Source: CAVXDY01 sp963760715
GTDB taxonomy: Bacteria; Actinomycetota; Thermoleophilia; Miltoncostaeales; Miltoncostaeaceae
Assembly (NCBI GenBank): GCA_963760715.1
Contig: CAVXDY010000003.1
Span: 558,001-622,000, forward strand
Length of the DNA stretch: 64,000 nucleotides
Direction of reading: 5' to 3'
Under the pieces are notes generated by a model. The model was not told the DNA's origin and did not search any database. It saw nothing but the letters and a program-made list of their open reading frames with translations. Both the position numbers and the translations under genes were made by a program. Below are positions 22,916 to 32,075 of this stretch, one piece after another. Positions within the stretch are counted from its first letter, which is position 1. Every line of letters begins with the position of its first letter.

Positions 22916-23374
22916 ATGAGCCCGGCCGGCGTCCACTCCGCGTTGCGCGTCCCCGCGGACCTCCAGGTGGTCGCGTTCGTGCGCTGCGCCTTCGCGTGCC
23001 TCCTCGCCCGGGAGGCCTGGCCCGCGGAGGGCGCCGGGCGCGTCCTGCTGGCCTCGACCGAGGCCCTGGCCAACGCGATCGAGCACGGCTCCCCCGAGGG
23101 GGGCCGGGTGGAGGTGCAACTCTCGGTCACCGAGGAGCGCACCGGCCTGAGCGTCGTCGACGAGGGCCGCCCGGGCGTGCCCGTGCCCGTCTACCCGGAC
23201 ACGCCGCCCCCCGCCTCCAGCCCGCGCGGCCGGGGCCTCATCATCATCCGGGGCCTCGCCGACGACTTCGAGCTCGTCCCCGAGGGGGACGGCACCCGCC
23301 TCGAGGTGGGCTTCCTGCGCTCGGTGGCCGAGGAGGCCGAGGCGCGCGTCAACGGGGACCTGCAGGCCGCGTAG
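22916..23374 (+). CDS. RsbW-like ATP-binding protein (anti-sigma factor kinase type)
   Basis: 152 residues of the HATPase_c_2 class: N-box STEALANAIEHGS, G1 box VVDEGRPG, and G2 box GRGLIIIRGLAD. Such proteins bind and phosphorylate anti-anti-sigma partners or sequester sigma factors. No STAS partner or sigma gene is beside it, so the partner must be elsewhere. The ATG at 22916 lacks a Shine-Dalgarno. It converges on the ABC permease gene. Confidence 0.88.
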   Translation: MSPAGVHSALRVPADLQVVAFVRCAFACLLAREAWPAEGAGRVLLASTEALANAIEHGSPEGGRVEVQLSVTEERTGLSVVDEGRPGVPVPVYPDTPPPASSPRGRGLIIIRGLADDFELVPEGDGTRLEVGFLRSVAEEAEARVNGDLQAA

Positions 23375-23388
23375 GACGACGTCGGGCC

Positions 23389-25911
23389 CTACTCGTTCTG
23401 GATCGCCTCCAGGATGTTCAGCCGCGCCGCCCGGCGCGCCGGGAGGATCGCGGCGAGCACGCCGAAGACCCCGGCGACCACGAGGAAGACGACCATCGAC
23501 CCCCAGGGGATCGCCAGGGCCTTGAACTCCGGGATCGCCGAGACACTGACCGCCCCGAGGAAGACGCCCAGCACCAGGCCGACGAGCGCTCCGATCAGCG
23601 CGACGATGATCGCCTCCCAGCGGATCATGGCGCGCACGCTGCGCCGTGAGAGGCCCACGGCCCGCAGCAGGCCGATCTCACGGGTGCGCTCGTACACCGA
23701 GAGGGCCAGCGTCAGCACGATCCCGAAGATCGCGATGACCACGGCCATCGCCAGGAGGACGTAGAAGAGCCGCAGGAATCCGTTGATCTGGCTCGCGACG
23801 AAGTCCTTGTACTCGGCCTTCGTGCGCACGTCGAGGTTGGGGAAGTCCTTCAGATCGCGCTCGGCGACGGCCTTCGCCTCATCCGGGGACACCCCCGGGC
23901 TCGCGCGAGCCAGGATCACCGTGTCCTGCTGGGTCGTGAAGTCGCGCTCGTACTCGGGTAGCGACACGAAGAACTGGCCGAAGGTGTCGTCGGTGAACAC
24001 GGCGGCGACGCGGAGGTTCTTCTTCCCCGTCTTCGCGAAGAGGACGGGCATCTCGGACCCCACGGCCAGGTGGTTGTCCTTGGCGAAGTCCTTCTGCACG
24101 GCGATGGTGCCGCCCTGGGAGAGACCCGCCATCGACCCGGACGTCACGCCGGGGTCGTACATCTCGCCGAACTGGGCGGGGTCGATGGCCGAGAGGGACT
24201 GGGTGTCCTCGTTGGCGTCCTTGAACTCGCCGTCGCGCCAGGCGGTGACGCCCGCCAGCTGCGGCGTGCCCTTCAGCTCGGCCGCAGCGGCGGGGCTGAA
24301 CGGCTGCTGGTTGCTCGACAGGATCACCAGGTCGGCGCGCACGCGCTTGTCGAGCGTCCCCAGGAACGTCTCGCTGAGGGATGCGGCGAAGATGGTGACG
24401 CCGGTCACCAGCGCCACCCCGATCGTGAGCGCCGCGGCCGTCTGGGCCGTCCGCGAGGGGTTGCGCATCGCGTTCTCCTGGCCGAGCCGGCCCGCCAGGC
24501 CCGTACGCGCCATCGGGGCGCCGATGATCCGGGCCAGCGGACGCGCGACGTACTGGGTCAGCATGGCGGCGCCCACGAAGAGGAGCACCGCACCCAGGCC
24601 GATCAGGCCGAACCGCTGGGCGAGGCCCGACAGCGGCGCCAGCATCCCGAGCAGCACCAGGGCGACCCCCAGCGCCGTGAGCACGATGGACACGATGAGG
24701 CGGGCCCGCGGGGCCCCGGCGACCTCGATGTCGCGCATCGCGGCGATGGGCGGAACGCGGCTGGCCTTCCACGCCGGGACCAGCGCCGCGACGAAGGTGA
24801 CGACGATACCCACCACCAGGCCGACGATGACCGTGCGCGGCTCGATCTGGAGGCTGGTCAACGGGAGCGAGGCGCCGACGGCGTTGAAGCCGGCGCGAAG
24901 GATCGCCGCGAACGCGATGCCGAAGATGATCCCGATGATCGACGCGACGAGGCCGATGAAGCAGGCCTCGAGCAGCACCGACCGCACCACCTGGCTCCCC
25001 GAGGCGCCGACGGCCCTCAGCAGCCCCAGCTGACGGGTGCGCTGGGCGACCGTGATCTTGAACGCGTTGAAGATGATGAAGCTGCCCACGAAGAGCGCGA
25101 TGGCCGCGAAGCCCAGCAGGAAGTTGCGGAAGATGTCCACGAACTGCTTGAACTGGTCGCTGGCCTCCTTGGAGGCGGTGTCGCCGGTGATGGCCTCGTA
25201 CCCGGCGGGGAGAACGGTCTGGATCCTGCGCGCGAGCGCCGCCTCGCTCACGCCGGGGTCGGCCGTGACGCCGACGGTGGCGAAGCGGGCCTCGGAGTCG
25301 AGGACCCGCTGCGCCGTCGCGGTGGTGAAGGCGGTGAGCGTGGCGCCCGCGAGGTTGTTCTCCTCCCCGAAGGCCACGATCCCGACCAGCCGGTAGTCAT
25401 CCGATCCCGCCGCGGTGATGATCCGGACGCGGTCACCGATCGCGAAGTGCTCGTCGTCGGCCGTCGTCTTGTCGATGACGACGTCGTCCGGCGCGCGCGG
25501 GGGTGCGCCCGCGATGATGCGCAGGGGGTTGAGATCGGCGTCGTTCGACCAGTTGAAGCCCAGCGCGGGTGGTCCCTGGAGGCCCGCCGGCTTGCCGTCC
25601 TTGCCGATGATCTGGGCGGTGCCGAAGACGGAGCCCTCGGCCGTCCGCACCCCGTCCACGCCGCGGATGGCCGGGAGCAGGGACTCGGGGACGGGCTGCC
25701 GGTCGGCGTCGGAGACGGTCTTCACCCCGCGCACCTGCACGGCGGTTCCCGCGTTGGCGGTCTCGAAGACGCCGTCGAAGGCCTTGTTGATCGTGTCCCC
25801 GAGGATGAAGGCCCCCACGACGAAGCCCACGCCGAGCACGACGGCGAGCGAGGTCAGGAAGAGCCGGAGCTTGCTCGCGAAGAGGTTCCGGACGGCCTGC
25901 CGGAGGATCAC
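23389..25911 (-). CDS. MacB/FtsX-family ABC transporter permease
   Basis: 840 residues with two FtsX domains: an N-terminal membrane helix (residues ~15-40), a long extracytoplasmic domain (~40-265), three helices with TRQLGLLRAVGAS, a central pair of helices, a second external domain (~490-700) and a last block with TREIGLLRAVGLSRR and RRAARLNILEAI. This is the single-polypeptide permease of the MacB/LolCE type that moves lipids or peptides by mechanotransmission. GTG at 25911 overlaps the ATPase stop as GTGA. Confidence 0.93.
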   Translation of the reverse strand: MILRQAVRNLFASKLRLFLTSLAVVLGVGFVVGAFILGDTINKAFDGVFETANAGTAVQVRGVKTVSDADRQPVPESLLPAIRGVDGVRTAEGSVFGTAQIIGKDGKPAGLQGPPALGFNWSNDADLNPLRIIAGAPPRAPDDVVIDKTTADDEHFAIGDRVRIITAAGSDDYRLVGIVAFGEENNLAGATLTAFTTATAQRVLDSEARFATVGVTADPGVSEAALARRIQTVLPAGYEAITGDTASKEASDQFKQFVDIFRNFLLGFAAIALFVGSFIIFNAFKITVAQRTRQLGLLRAVGASGSQVVRSVLLEACFIGLVASIIGIIFGIAFAAILRAGFNAVGASLPLTSLQIEPRTVIVGLVVGIVVTFVAALVPAWKASRVPPIAAMRDIEVAGAPRARLIVSIVLTALGVALVLLGMLAPLSGLAQRFGLIGLGAVLLFVGAAMLTQYVARPLARIIGAPMARTGLAGRLGQENAMRNPSRTAQTAAALTIGVALVTGVTIFAASLSETFLGTLDKRVRADLVILSSNQQPFSPAAAAELKGTPQLAGVTAWRDGEFKDANEDTQSLSAIDPAQFGEMYDPGVTSGSMAGLSQGGTIAVQKDFAKDNHLAVGSEMPVLFAKTGKKNLRVAAVFTDDTFGQFFVSLPEYERDFTTQQDTVILARASPGVSPDEAKAVAERDLKDFPNLDVRTKAEYKDFVASQINGFLRLFYVLLAMAVVIAIFGIVLTLALSVYERTREIGLLRAVGLSRRSVRAMIRWEAIIVALIGALVGLVLGVFLGAVSVSAIPEFKALAIPWGSMVVFLVVAGVFGVLAAILPARRAARLNILEAIQNE

Positions 25912-26672
25912 GTCCTCGGCCCCGCCCCGGTGGTCTTCATGCGGTCGAGGATCGTCTCCGGCGTGGGGTCGTCCATCTGGCCCACGATCCGCCCGTCGCC
26001 GAGGAACAGCACCGTGTCCGCCTGGCTCGCGGCGGCCGGCTCGTGCGTGACCATGACGATGGTCTGGCCGAACTCGTCCGCGGCGCGGCGCATGAAGGAG
26101 AGCAGCTCCGCCGACGACTGGGAGTCGAGCTGCCCGGTGGGCTCGTCCGCGAAGACGATGTTGGGACGCGATATCAGGGCCCGGGCGGCCGCGACGCGCT
26201 GCTGCTGCCCCCCGGAGAGCTCGGAGGGCCGGTGCTTCAGCCGCTCCCGCAGGTTGAGCGCATCCACGACCTCGTCCATCCAGGCGGGGTCGGGGTCGCG
26301 CCCGGCGATGTCCAGCGGCAGCCGGATGTTCTCGACCGCGGTGAGGGTCGGGACCAGGTTGAAGGCCTGGAAGATGAAGCCCACGCGGTCGCGGCGGACC
26401 ATGGTGATCTGCTTCTCGGACAGCCCGCTCAACTCGACGTCGCCGATCCACGTCTCCCCGGACGTGAGCCGGTCGAGGCCGGCCATGCACTGCATCAGGG
26501 TCGACTTGCCGGACCCCGAGGGTCCCATGATCGCCGTGAAGGCGCCGGTCGCGAACTCGACGTCGATCCCGTCGATCGCCCGCACCTCGTTGTCGCCCTG
26601 GCCGTAGATCTTGGTCGCGCCCACGGCGCGTGCCGCGGGAGGCGCCTGCGCTCCATTGCCCGTGGTCACCAT
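25908..26672 (-). CDS. MacB/LolD-type ABC transporter ATP-binding protein
   Basis: 254 residues. Walker A GPSGSGKST, Q-loop FIFQAFNLVPTLT, signature LSGGQQQRV, Walker B IVFADEPTGQLD (with the LolD/MacB-type TGxLD) and switch His VTHEP. The ATG at 26672 follows a G-rich ribosome site. It pairs with the downstream permease; function is export or membrane remodelling, substrate unknown. Confidence 0.95.
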   Translation of the reverse strand: MVTTGNGAQAPPAARAVGATKIYGQGDNEVRAIDGIDVEFATGAFTAIMGPSGSGKSTLMQCMAGLDRLTSGETWIGDVELSGLSEKQITMVRRDRVGFIFQAFNLVPTLTAVENIRLPLDIAGRDPDPAWMDEVVDALNLRERLKHRPSELSGGQQQRVAAARALISRPNIVFADEPTGQLDSQSSAELLSFMRRAADEFGQTIVMVTHEPAAASQADTVLFLGDGRIVGQMDDPTPETILDRMKTTGAGPRT

Positions 26673-26729
26673 CTGCCCCCCTCGGGTCCGGTCACCGGGG
26701 CAGGCTAGCGAAGGCGCGCGGCTCCGAGC

Positions 26730-27908
26730 CTAAAACCGAGTCAAGACCCGCCCGAGGGCCGCCGTGAGGCCGTCCAGATCCCGCTGCTCGACCACGAGGG
26801 GGGGCAGGAAGCGCACCGTCCGGTCGGAGGTGTTGTTGGCGAGGTAGCCCTCGCGCAGGAGCCCCTCGACGGCCTCGGCGGCGCGCGCGCGCGGAAGGTC
26901 GATCGCGCACATCAGGCCCCGCCCCCGCGCCTCGGTGGCGAGGCCGTCGGCAACCAGGCCCTCCAGGCTCGCGAGCAGGGCCGCGCCCTTGCGCCGCACG
27001 TCCTCCTGGAGCGCCGGGTCGTCCAGCACGGCGCACGACGCCAGAGCGGCGGCGCAGGCCAGCGGGCTGCCCGCGAACGTGGAGCCGTGGTCGCCCGGCT
27101 GGAGCACGGAGTCGTGCTCGGGCCGCGCCACGACGGCTCCGATCGGCACCCCGCCGCCGAGGCTCTTGGCCAGGCACATCACGTCGGGAACCACCCCCAC
27201 GTCCTGGTGGGCCCACAGCGGGCCGGTGCGCGAGAGGCCGGTCTGGATCTCGTCGAGCACCAGGAGCGCCCCGTGGCGGTCCGCGAGCTCGCGCGCCAGC
27301 CGCAGCATCTCGGGGGGCACGATCTGGACGCCCACCTCCCCCTGCACCACCTCCATCACGATCGCGCAGGTGCGCGGCCCGACGGCCGCCTCGAGGGCCG
27401 CGGGGTCGTCGCGCTCGACGTGGGTGATGCCCGGCACCAGCGGCCGGAACGGGTCCTGCTTGGAGGGCTGGCCCGTGAGCGACAGCGCCCCGTAGGTGCG
27501 CCCGTGGAACCCGTCCACCAGCGCCACCACGTCGGTGCGTCCCGGGCCGCCGTGCTTGCGGGCGAGCTTCAGGGCCGCCTCGGCCGCCTCGGCGCCGGAG
27601 TTGCAGAAGTAGACCCGGCCGCCCAGCGAGTGGTCCCGGATCCACTCGGCCAGCTCCACCATCGGCTCCGAGTAGTAGAGGTTGGAGATGTTGATGAGCC
27701 GGCCCGCCTGCTCGGCGATCGCCGCGACGACGGCCGGGTGACAGTGGCCGGCGTTGTTCATCGAGATGCCGGCCATGCAGTTGACGTACCGGCGCCCCTC
27801 CGCGTCGAAGAGGGAGGCGCCCTCGCCGCGCACGAACGCCACCGGCTGACGCCGGTAGGTGGGCATCAGCGCGGCCGCCTCCCGCTGCACGAGGATCTCG
27901 TCGATCAC
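26730..27908 (-). CDS. argD: Acetylornithine aminotransferase
   Basis: 392 residues, fold type I PLP enzyme. NCMAGISMNNAGHCHP, SGAEAAEAALKLAR, FHGRTYGALSLTGQ, VLDEIQTGLSRTG (PLP Asp) and AKSLGGGVPIGA (PLP Lys) identify it. It transfers the amino group from glutamate to N-acetylglutamate semialdehyde; relatives may also use succinyl-diaminopimelate. GTG at 27908 overlaps the argB stop as GTGA. Confidence 0.95.
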   Translation of the reverse strand: MIDEILVQREAAALMPTYRRQPVAFVRGEGASLFDAEGRRYVNCMAGISMNNAGHCHPAVVAAIAEQAGRLINISNLYYSEPMVELAEWIRDHSLGGRVYFCNSGAEAAEAALKLARKHGGPGRTDVVALVDGFHGRTYGALSLTGQPSKQDPFRPLVPGITHVERDDPAALEAAVGPRTCAIVMEVVQGEVGVQIVPPEMLRLARELADRHGALLVLDEIQTGLSRTGPLWAHQDVGVVPDVMCLAKSLGGGVPIGAVVARPEHDSVLQPGDHGSTFAGSPLACAAALASCAVLDDPALQEDVRRKGAALLASLEGLVADGLATEARGRGLMCAIDLPRARAAEAVEGLLREGYLANNTSDRTVRFLPPLVVEQRDLDGLTAALGRVLTRF

Positions 27909-28804
27909 GCGGTGATCTTGGTGCCGATGCCGGCCTCGGTGAAGATCTCGATCAGCACCGAGTGGGGAATGCGCCCGTCGAGGACGTGCACCGCCTCGAC
28001 CCCGGCCTCGAGCGCGTCGACGACGCCCGCCAGCTTCGGGATCATCCCGCTGCCGACGCTTCCGGAGGCGATCAGCGCGCGCAGGTCGCGCAGGCGGCAC
28101 TCGCTGATGAGGCTTCCCGGATCGGCGATGTCCCGGAAGATCCCCTCGACGTCGGTCAGGAAGATCGCCTTGCGGGCGCCCAGGGCGGCGGCCAGGCGGC
28201 CGGCCACCGCGTCGGCGTTGATGTTGTAGCTCTGGCCGTCGGCGCCCACCCCCACCGACGCCACCACCGGCACGAACTCGGACAGGCTCTCCAGCACCCA
28301 CGGGTCGATGCTGGCCACCCGCCCCACGAAGCCGAGGTCGGCCTCGTCGCTGGACGCCTTCTCGGCCTCGATGAGCCCGCCGTCGTCCCCGGCGAGGCCC
28401 ACCGCGGGGGCGCCGGCCAGGTGGAGCTGGGCGACGATCTCCTTGTTGATCTTGCCCACCAGGACCATCTTCACCAGCTCCATGGTGGGCGCGTCGGTCA
28501 CCCGCAGGCCCTGCACGAAGCGCACCTCGAGGCCCAGCCGGTCGGAGTACCTCGAGATGTCGGGGCCGCCGCCGTGCACGATCACGGGGTTCATCCCCAC
28601 CAGCTTGAGCAACGCCACGTCGCGGGCGAAGGACGCCTTCAGCCCCGGCGTGGTCATGGCCGCGCCGCCGTACTTGATGACGATCGTGGCCCCCGCGAAT
28701 TCCCGGATGTAGGGCAGGGCCTCGAGCAGCACGCCGACGCGCGCCTCGACCTGCTCGCGCACGGGCGCACTCGGCGTGATGTCGGGTTTCTCGTCGGCTC
28801 CCAT
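27905..28804 (-). CDS. argB: Acetylglutamate kinase
   Basis: 299 residues from ATG 28804. Amino acid kinase fold: IVIKYGGAAM binds ATP phosphate, VIVHGGGPDIS binds acetylglutamate, NINADAVAG and FLTDVEGI complete the site. Upstream ATGs at 28852 and a GTG at 28882 are in frame but precede the family N-terminus. No clear promoter is seen in the 89 bases before the divergent CDF gene. In relatives argB directly follows argJ; here argJ is 5 kb away. Confidence 0.95.
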   Translation of the reverse strand: MGADEKPDITPSAPVREQVEARVGVLLEALPYIREFAGATIVIKYGGAAMTTPGLKASFARDVALLKLVGMNPVIVHGGGPDISRYSDRLGLEVRFVQGLRVTDAPTMELVKMVLVGKINKEIVAQLHLAGAPAVGLAGDDGGLIEAEKASSDEADLGFVGRVASIDPWVLESLSEFVPVVASVGVGADGQSYNINADAVAGRLAAALGARKAIFLTDVEGIFRDIADPGSLISECRLRDLRALIASGSVGSGMIPKLAGVVDALEAGVEAVHVLDGRIPHSVLIEIFTEAGIGTKITA

Positions 28805-28893
28805 CGGCGCCGGATGGTGACAGACGGGATCGCCGTTGGCGGGGGCCGTCATCTGCGTGACGCGTCCGCGCGGGGCTGACATCGTCGCCGTCG

Positions 28894-29847
28894 ATGGGGC
28901 ATCACGGCGCTCACGGGCACGACCACGCGCACGGCCCCGACCGGTCGCGGGACGCCCGGGCGCTGGGCGCGGTGCTCGGGCTCACGGCCCTCTTCGCGGT
29001 GGTCGAGGTGGTCGGCGGCCTCGTCGCCGGCAGCCTGGCGCTGCTGGCGGACGCGGCCCACATGCTCTCCGACAGCGCCTCGCTGGGCCTCGCCCTGGGC
29101 GCGATCTGGCTGGCCCGGCGCTCGGCTCCGGCGCGGCTGAGCTTCGGCTACCGGCGGGCCGAGATCCTGGCGGCGCTCGCCAACGGCGTCGTGCTGGTGG
29201 CGGTGGCCATCTGGATCATCGTCGAGGCGGTCGGGCGCCTCTCCTCACCGACCGAGATCGACGGCGCCGTGACCCTGGGGATCGGGCTGGCGGGCCTCGC
29301 CGTGAACGCCGTGGGCGCGGCGATCCTGTGGCGCGCGGGCAGCGAGAGCCTCAACGTGCGTGCGGCCACGCTCCACGTCTTCGCCGACCTCCTCGGCTCG
29401 GCGGGGGTGGTGATCGCCGCGATCCTGGTGCTGACGATGGGGTGGCTGCGGGCCGACCCGGTGATCGCCATCGCGATCGGCATGCTCGTGCTGGCCAGCT
29501 CCTGGCGGGTGCTGCGCGAGTCGGTCGCCGTGCTGCTGGAGGGCACCCCGGAGGGGATCGACGCGCAGGCGGTGGGCCGGCGAATGGCCGCGGTGCCGGG
29601 CGTGCGCGAGGTCCACGACCTGCACATCTGGACCATCACCTCGGGGTTCCCCGCCCTGTCGGCCCACGTGCTGGTGGGTCCCGACGAGGACTGCCACGCT
29701 CGCCGCCGGGAGCTGTCCCGGATGCTCGACGAGGAGTTCGGCCTCCATCACACGACGCTCCAGGTGGAGCACAGCGAGGAGGAGGGGCGCCTGCACCGGG
29801 TGTCCGGCCTGGACCTCAGCCCGCCAGAAGACCCGTCAGGTACATGA
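28894..29847 (+). CDS. Cation diffusion facilitator (CzcD/ZitB-like metal exporter)
   Basis: 317 residues. A His-rich N-terminus (HHGAHGHDHAHG), six membrane helices, the HMLSD and HVFAD metal-site motifs in helices 2 and 5, and a C-terminal cytoplasmic ferredoxin-like domain (REVHDLHIWTITSG). It expels Zn2+ or related divalent ions in exchange for protons. It opens the metal cassette and its 3' end overlaps the convergent ZIP gene by 32 bases. Confidence 0.93.
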   Translation: MGHHGAHGHDHAHGPDRSRDARALGAVLGLTALFAVVEVVGGLVAGSLALLADAAHMLSDSASLGLALGAIWLARRSAPARLSFGYRRAEILAALANGVVLVAVAIWIIVEAVGRLSSPTEIDGAVTLGIGLAGLAVNAVGAAILWRAGSESLNVRAATLHVFADLLGSAGVVIAAILVLTMGWLRADPVIAIAIGMLVLASSWRVLRESVAVLLEGTPEGIDAQAVGRRMAAVPGVREVHDLHIWTITSGFPALSAHVLVGPDEDCHARRRELSRMLDEEFGLHHTTLQVEHSEEEGRLHRVSGLDLSPPEDPSGT

Positions 29848-31030
29848 CCGCGACGCCGGCGAGGAACCCGCCCACCACCCAGCCCGAGCCGAGCCCGCCG
29901 GGCGCGCGCCGGGCGAGGTAGCGGCCCACCTCCACCACCACCTGCAGGGCGGCCCCGACGGCGATCGAGAAGAACAGCACCGCCAGCACGTCGTTGACCA
30001 GGAACCCGCCGATCCATGCCCCGGCGATGGCGGGCGCGCCCGCCACCAGGGCCAGGATCGCCAGACGCCCGATCCCCACCGGCCGCCCCTCGGCCACCGG
30101 GACCGCGATGCCGAGCCCCTCGGTGATGTTGTGGACCATGAAGCCCACGATCAGGAACGTGCCGAGCGCCAGCTCCCCCACGGCGAACGACGAGCCGATG
30201 GCGAGGCCCTCGCCCAGGTTGTGCAGGCCGATGCCCACGGCGATCAGGCTCGCCAGGGCGAGCCCCTGGAGCGGCTGCCCGCGGACGCCCGACGGCGAGC
30301 CGCGCGCCGAGAAGCGCTGGGCCACCCACGACAGGGCCAGGTAGCTGGCGGCCACCCCCAGGAGCACCAGCCCGGGCCCGCCGAGCGCGCCGGGCAGCCC
30401 CGCCTGGAGCTGCAGGGCCTCGGCCAGCGCCTCGACCGCCAGGAAGGTGAGCAGGCCGCCCGTGAGGGCCATGAACCCGGCCAGCACGCGCGGGTCGGCC
30501 CGCCGCAGCGAGGGGAGCCAGAGCATCCCGAGCCCGATGGGGACCACCCCCACCAGGAGGCCGATCAGGGCGTAGCCCCCCGCGCTGCGGCCGCTCGCCC
30601 CCGGGGTCTCCACGGCCGCGGCCACCTGGGTAACGCTCTGGATGCCGGTCGAGCTGGTGACTCCGATCGTGTACGGGTCGTCCTTCACCCAGTCGAACGG
30701 GATCTCGACCGTGGTCGAGCGCAGTCGGCCGAGGGTGTCCGGACCATCGGTCGTGAACGGGTACACCGCGTCGTCCACCGTCACCGAGGCGATCGTGACG
30801 TCGTCCGCCTGGGGGTTGCGGACCAGCACGCGGATCTCCCCGGGGTGGAACTCCACCCGGCGCAGGTCGAGCGCGTCAACCGAGGGGGGCGCGCTCCCCA
30901 CCAGGCCGGTGATGGAGCCGCCGGACGAGACGAACGCCGCCGCGATCCCCACGAGCAGCACGATGGGCACCAGCACCAGCAGGCGCATGCCCCAGCCGCC
31001 GCCTCGCGCCCCGACCGATTCCGTGCTCAT
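29816..31030 (-). CDS. ZIP-family metal transporter with N-terminal extracytoplasmic domain
   Basis: 404 residues. One N-terminal helix (~15-35) is followed by an unusual ~100-residue strand-rich domain (to about 145), then an eight-helix ZIP core. The ZIP metal-site motifs are clear: GIGLHNLGEGLAIG in helix 4 and GFMVHNITEGLGIA in helix 5. It should move Zn2+, Fe2+ or Mn2+. The ATG overlaps the multicopper oxidase stop as ATGA, so both proteins are made together. Confidence 0.9.
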   Translation of the reverse strand: MSTESVGARGGGWGMRLLVLVPIVLLVGIAAAFVSSGGSITGLVGSAPPSVDALDLRRVEFHPGEIRVLVRNPQADDVTIASVTVDDAVYPFTTDGPDTLGRLRSTTVEIPFDWVKDDPYTIGVTSSTGIQSVTQVAAAVETPGASGRSAGGYALIGLLVGVVPIGLGMLWLPSLRRADPRVLAGFMALTGGLLTFLAVEALAEALQLQAGLPGALGGPGLVLLGVAASYLALSWVAQRFSARGSPSGVRGQPLQGLALASLIAVGIGLHNLGEGLAIGSSFAVGELALGTFLIVGFMVHNITEGLGIAVPVAEGRPVGIGRLAILALVAGAPAIAGAWIGGFLVNDVLAVLFFSIAVGAALQVVVEVGRYLARRAPGGLGSGWVVGGFLAGVAVMYLTGLLAG

Positions 31031-32037
31031 TCGTCCCGGACGTCGAAGTAGCCCATCCAGCCCAGCTCGGCGAACTCGGACTGGTGGGCGTGGAACATGA
31101 ACGTGCCGGCGTTGTGCCAGTCGATCTCGACGATCCCGCGCTCGCCCTGCGCCTGCACCACCGTGTCCGTGTACTCGAACTGGTCGGTGCTCCCGGTGCG
31201 GTAGTAGCGGAAGAACTCGCCGTGCAGGTGGAACGAGTTGATGAGGTCGAACTCGGTCAGGTTCGCCAGGTGGATCCGCAGGGTCTCCGAGCGGCGGACG
31301 CGGATCGGGTACTTGGCGTAGTAGAAGGCCCGGCCGTTGACCGTGTAGAAGTTGTTCTCGCCGTCCCCGTCCGTGTCGTAGCCGTTCATCACCATCACGA
31401 GCTCGTGAGCGGGTCGCCGCGGCTCGGGTGGGTCGATGATGAACGCGCCGTAGAGGCCCTTGTGGATGTGCTTCTTCAGCGGCGTCGCATGGCAGTGGTA
31501 GAGCTGCATGCCGTAGGGACGGGCCGGGAACCGGTAGGTGAACGAGTCGCCCGGGTCCACCACCTCGAAGACCCCGTCCATCCCGGACGGGTGGATGCCG
31601 TGGAAGTGGATCGTGTGGGGGTGCGAGCCCGCGTTGGTGAACGCGACCTCGAGGATGTCGTCCTCGGTGGCGCGGATCACCGGCCCCGGGACCGTCCCGT
31701 TGTAGGTCCAGGCCGAGAAGGTCACCCCCTCGGCCACCTCGATGTCGCGGTCGACGGCCACGAGGTCGTACCGGCGCACGCGCCCGGGCCGGTGCGGCAG
31801 CGCCGGGGGCGGGATCAGCAGGCGGTCGAGGTCGCCCGCCCCGCCGGGGGCGGGGACCGCGGCGCCGATCATCGCCGCGTGGCCGTGGCCCGCGGCGTGG
31901 GTTCCGGCGGTGCCCTCACGGGGGCTCGCGCCGCCCGACAGGGCGGGGGCCGCGACGAGGCCGGCCATGGGAAGGGCCGCGAGGACGGGCGCCGCGCCCA
32001 CCAGTACCTGACGGCGCGTCAGACCTTTCCTAGCCAC
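31027..32037 (-). CDS. Exported multicopper oxidase, two cupredoxin domains
   Basis: 336 residues. A Tat signal (TRRQVLVGAAP, residues ~7-35) and a short linker precede domain 1 with HTIHFHG and YHCHATPLKKHIHKG, and domain 2 with NSFHLHG and FMFHAHQSEFAELGW. These copper-ligand motifs resemble two-domain laccases and nitrite-reductase-like oxidases. A metal oxidase role (Fe2+, Mn2+ or Cu+) fits the coupling to the ZIP transporter and the divergent Nramp gene. GTG at 32037. Confidence 0.88.
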   Translation of the reverse strand: MARKGLTRRQVLVGAAPVLAALPMAGLVAAPALSGGASPREGTAGTHAAGHGHAAMIGAAVPAPGGAGDLDRLLIPPPALPHRPGRVRRYDLVAVDRDIEVAEGVTFSAWTYNGTVPGPVIRATEDDILEVAFTNAGSHPHTIHFHGIHPSGMDGVFEVVDPGDSFTYRFPARPYGMQLYHCHATPLKKHIHKGLYGAFIIDPPEPRRPAHELVMVMNGYDTDGDGENNFYTVNGRAFYYAKYPIRVRRSETLRIHLANLTEFDLINSFHLHGEFFRYYRTGSTDQFEYTDTVVQAQGERGIVEIDWHNAGTFMFHAHQSEFAELGWMGYFDVRDE

Positions 32038-32048
32038 GGCTTATTAGT

Positions 32049-32059
32049 AGACCTAGTCT
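32049..32059. promoter_or_regulatory. Short palindrome in the oxidase-Nramp divergent region
   Basis: AGACCTAGTCT, an exact inverted repeat (AGAC, CTA, GTCT), sits in the 38-base AT-rich gap between two divergent metal genes. A DtxR/MntR-type operator is possible but the match to known consensus is weak. Confidence 0.35.
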
Positions 32060-32063
32060 CGGC

Positions 32064-32069
32064 TAGTTT
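32064..32069 (+). promoter_or_regulatory. Predicted -10 box, leaderless start of the Nramp gene
   Basis: TAGTTT followed by six bases and the ATG at 32076. No Shine-Dalgarno. Confidence 0.5.
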
Positions 32070-32075
32070 CAAGAA

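Noticed and set aside
24070..26607. 845-codon plus-strand frame opposite the MacB-type transporter
   Set aside because: Antisense shadow; no motif, and the minus strand encodes a complete permease and ATPase.
18900..30000. Isolated GTTGGCG heptamers elsewhere in the window
   Set aside because: The heptamer alone occurs by chance in such GC-rich coding DNA; only copies repeated at 11-base spacing were kept.
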